Below are positions 26,124-27,433 of a stretch of 27,433 nt of DNA, piece after piece (the stretch's first letter is position 1; the number at the start of each line of letters is the position of its first letter). The translations under genes were made by a program, and so were the position numbers. The DNA comes from Alphaproteobacteria bacterium (GTDB lineage Bacteria > Pseudomonadota > Alphaproteobacteria > Rhizobiales > Xanthobacteraceae), in assembly GCA_005884465.1 (NCBI GenBank), contig VAZH01000001.1:1-27433 (forward strand). Reading direction: 5' to 3'. The notes beneath the pieces are model-generated. The model was given only the letters and a program-made list of their open reading frames with translations. It did not search any database and was not told where the DNA came from.

Positions 26124-27433
26124 TTACGGCCTGATCGTCATGCTGGTCGCGGGCCCCGGCGTGCGCAGCGGCTCAGCCAGCCGCGCGAATTCGCACAACA
26201 GCGAACGGGTCTTGCGCGGATCGATGATCTCCTCGACCCAGAACCGTTCGGCGGAACGGAACGGCGACCGCAGCTTGTTGAGACGGTCCTCGATCTCCTG
26301 CAGCTTGGCTTTCGGATCGTCTGCGGCGTCGATGTCGGCGCGATAGGCCGCCTCGATGCCGCCTTCCAGCGGCAGCGAACCCCAATAGGCCGACGGCCAG
26401 GCATAGCGCAGCGAGAACCGGTCCGCCGGCTGGTGCACGACACCAGCGACACCAAAGGAATTGCGCACGATGACGGTGCACCAGGGAACGGTGGTCTGGT
26501 TGACGGCGGCCATGGCGCGCACGCCGTGGCGGATGGTTGCCGCCTTCTCGGCATCGAGCCCGATCATGAAGCCCGGACAATCCATCAGGTAGACCACCGG
26601 CAGATGGAAAGTTTCGGCGAGGTCGGCAAACCGCACCACTTTTTGGCAGGCTTCCGCCGTCCACGACCCGCCGTAATGAAAGGGATCGCTGGCAAGCAGC
26701 AGCACGGCGCGGCCTTCCAGCCGGGCGAAGCCGGCAATGATCGGGCGGCCGAAATTCGCGGCCATCTCGAAGAACGAGCCCTTGTCGACGACCGCGTCGA
26801 TGATGGGGCGCATCTTGTAGACCTGGCGGCGGTTGCGCGGCACCGCCTTCATCAAGGATTCCTCTGATCGTTCCGGATCGTCGTCACAGGGAAGCGTCGG
26901 CGGCAGTTCATAAACCGAGGACGGCAGATAAGAGAGAAAACGCCTGGCGCGCTCGAAAGCTTCCTCCTCGGTGTCGACGGCATCATCGACGCCGCCGGCG
27001 CGGGTCTGGATCTCGGCGCCGCCGAGTTCCTGCTTGCTGAGATCCTGGCCGAGGCGCTTTACAACGGGCGGCCCTGCGACGAACATCGCCGAATCTTTTG
27101 TCATCACCGAATAGTGGCTCGCCGCAAGCCGCGCCGCGCCGAGGCCCGCGACCGACCCAAGCCCCAATCCGACCACGGGCACGCGGGCCATGTTCGCCGT
27201 CGTGTACCGGTACCAGCGGGTGCCGCCGATGCCGCCGGGCAGATTGGCCGCCCCCTTGGTTTCGATGGTTTTCACCGAACCGCCGCCACCCGAGCCTTCG
27301 ATCAGCCGGATAATCGGCAGGCGAAAGTCATGCGCCATCTCCTCGGCCATCAGCGGCTTCGCGGAGATCGAAGCGTCCGCGGAGCCGCCGCGCACGGTGA
27401 AATCATCGCCGACAACGACCACTGTGCGGCGAT
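26124..27433 (-). CDS. Acyl-CoA carboxylase carboxyltransferase (beta) subunit, 5' end outside the window
   Basis: The frame is open through the right edge, so the N-terminus is missing; about 436 residues are present of a family usually just over 500. It has the crotonase-like carboxyltransferase fold: VVVGDDFTVRGGS and LIEGSGGGGSVK in the first half, GPPVVKRLGQDLSKQELGG, then in the second half RPIIAGFARLEGRAVLLLASDP, DCPGFMIGLDAEKAA and NSFGVAGVVHQPADR. These biotin-dependent enzymes transfer CO2 from carboxybiotin to an acyl-CoA such as propionyl-, methylcrotonyl- or geranyl-CoA; the substrate is not readable here. Propionyl-CoA would fit the product of the mmsA pathway. The biotin carboxylase subunit is not in the window. 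Confidence 0.88.
   Translation of the reverse strand, partial: RRTVVVVGDDFTVRGGSADASISAKPLMAEEMAHDFRLPIIRLIEGSGGGGSVKTIETKGAANLPGGIGGTRWYRYTTANMARVPVVGLGLGSVAGLGAARLAASHYSVMTKDSAMFVAGPPVVKRLGQDLSKQELGGAEIQTRAGGVDDAVDTEEEAFERARRFLSYLPSSVYELPPTLPCDDDPERSEESLMKAVPRNRRQVYKMRPIIDAVVDKGSFFEMAANFGRPIIAGFARLEGRAVLLLASDPFHYGGSWTAEACQKVVRFADLAETFHLPVVYLMDCPGFMIGLDAEKAATIRHGVRAMAAVNQTTVPWCTVIVRNSFGVAGVVHQPADRFSLRYAWPSAYWGSLPLEGGIEAAYRADIDAADDPKAKLQEIEDRLNKLRSPFRSAERFWVEEIIDPRKTRSLLCEFARLAEPLRTPGPATSMTIRP

Overview
The window is GC-rich and tightly packed, and looks like chromosome from an alphaproteobacterium of the Bradyrhizobium / Rhodopseudomonas group (Nitrobacteraceae). That placement is an inference from protein style, strong GC bias at third codon positions, and the kind of palindromic repeats between genes. 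I see no rRNA, tRNA, CRISPR array, complete insertion sequence or phage gene.

Layout. Positions 1-209 hold the apparent 3' end of an unidentified gene and a striking imperfect inverted repeat. Then follow guaB (IMP dehydrogenase, minus), a YqaE/Pmp3-type small membrane protein (minus), a DHA2-type MFS exporter (plus), rlmE and a Ppx/GppA phosphatase (minus pair), an orphan molybdenum hydroxylase large subunit (plus), a MaoC-like hotdog protein (minus), a YaiI/YqxD protein plus an Uup-type ABC-F ATPase (plus pair), a D-threonine aldolase/D-serine dehydratase-like PLP enzyme (plus) and a HI0933-like flavoprotein (minus). From about 14.5 kb on, nearly everything acts on acyl-CoA: an SDR, a MaoC/NodN hydratase and an AMP-forming acyl-CoA ligase (all minus); then a valine-degradation operon read mmsA, isobutyryl-CoA dehydrogenase-like, 3-hydroxyisobutyryl-CoA hydrolase, mmsB (minus); a TetR regulator (minus) divergent from an enoyl-CoA hydratase (plus); a thiolase (plus); and the 3' part of a carboxyltransferase subunit that runs off the right edge (minus).

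How the genes fit together. The four-gene operon supplies four of the five steps from isobutyryl-CoA to propionyl-CoA. The missing step, methacrylyl-CoA hydration, could be done by the crotonase encoded across the divergent TetR promoter region. The ligase, SDR, MaoC protein, thiolase and carboxyltransferase make the right half look like a branched-chain or fatty-acid catabolic neighbourhood, but their exact substrates cannot be read from sequence.

The most unusual content is between the genes. Ten intergenic gaps that follow a stop codon carry long palindromes of at least five sequence families (A x4, B x2, C x2, D x2 and E x1), and no divergent promoter gap carries one. Most A, B and C copies share the same short ends, GTCAT...ATGAC, although their interiors differ. 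The D pair consists of two related hairpins in opposite orientation with a matching three-base bulge, and one of them abuts the Shine-Dalgarno sequence of the MaoC gene.
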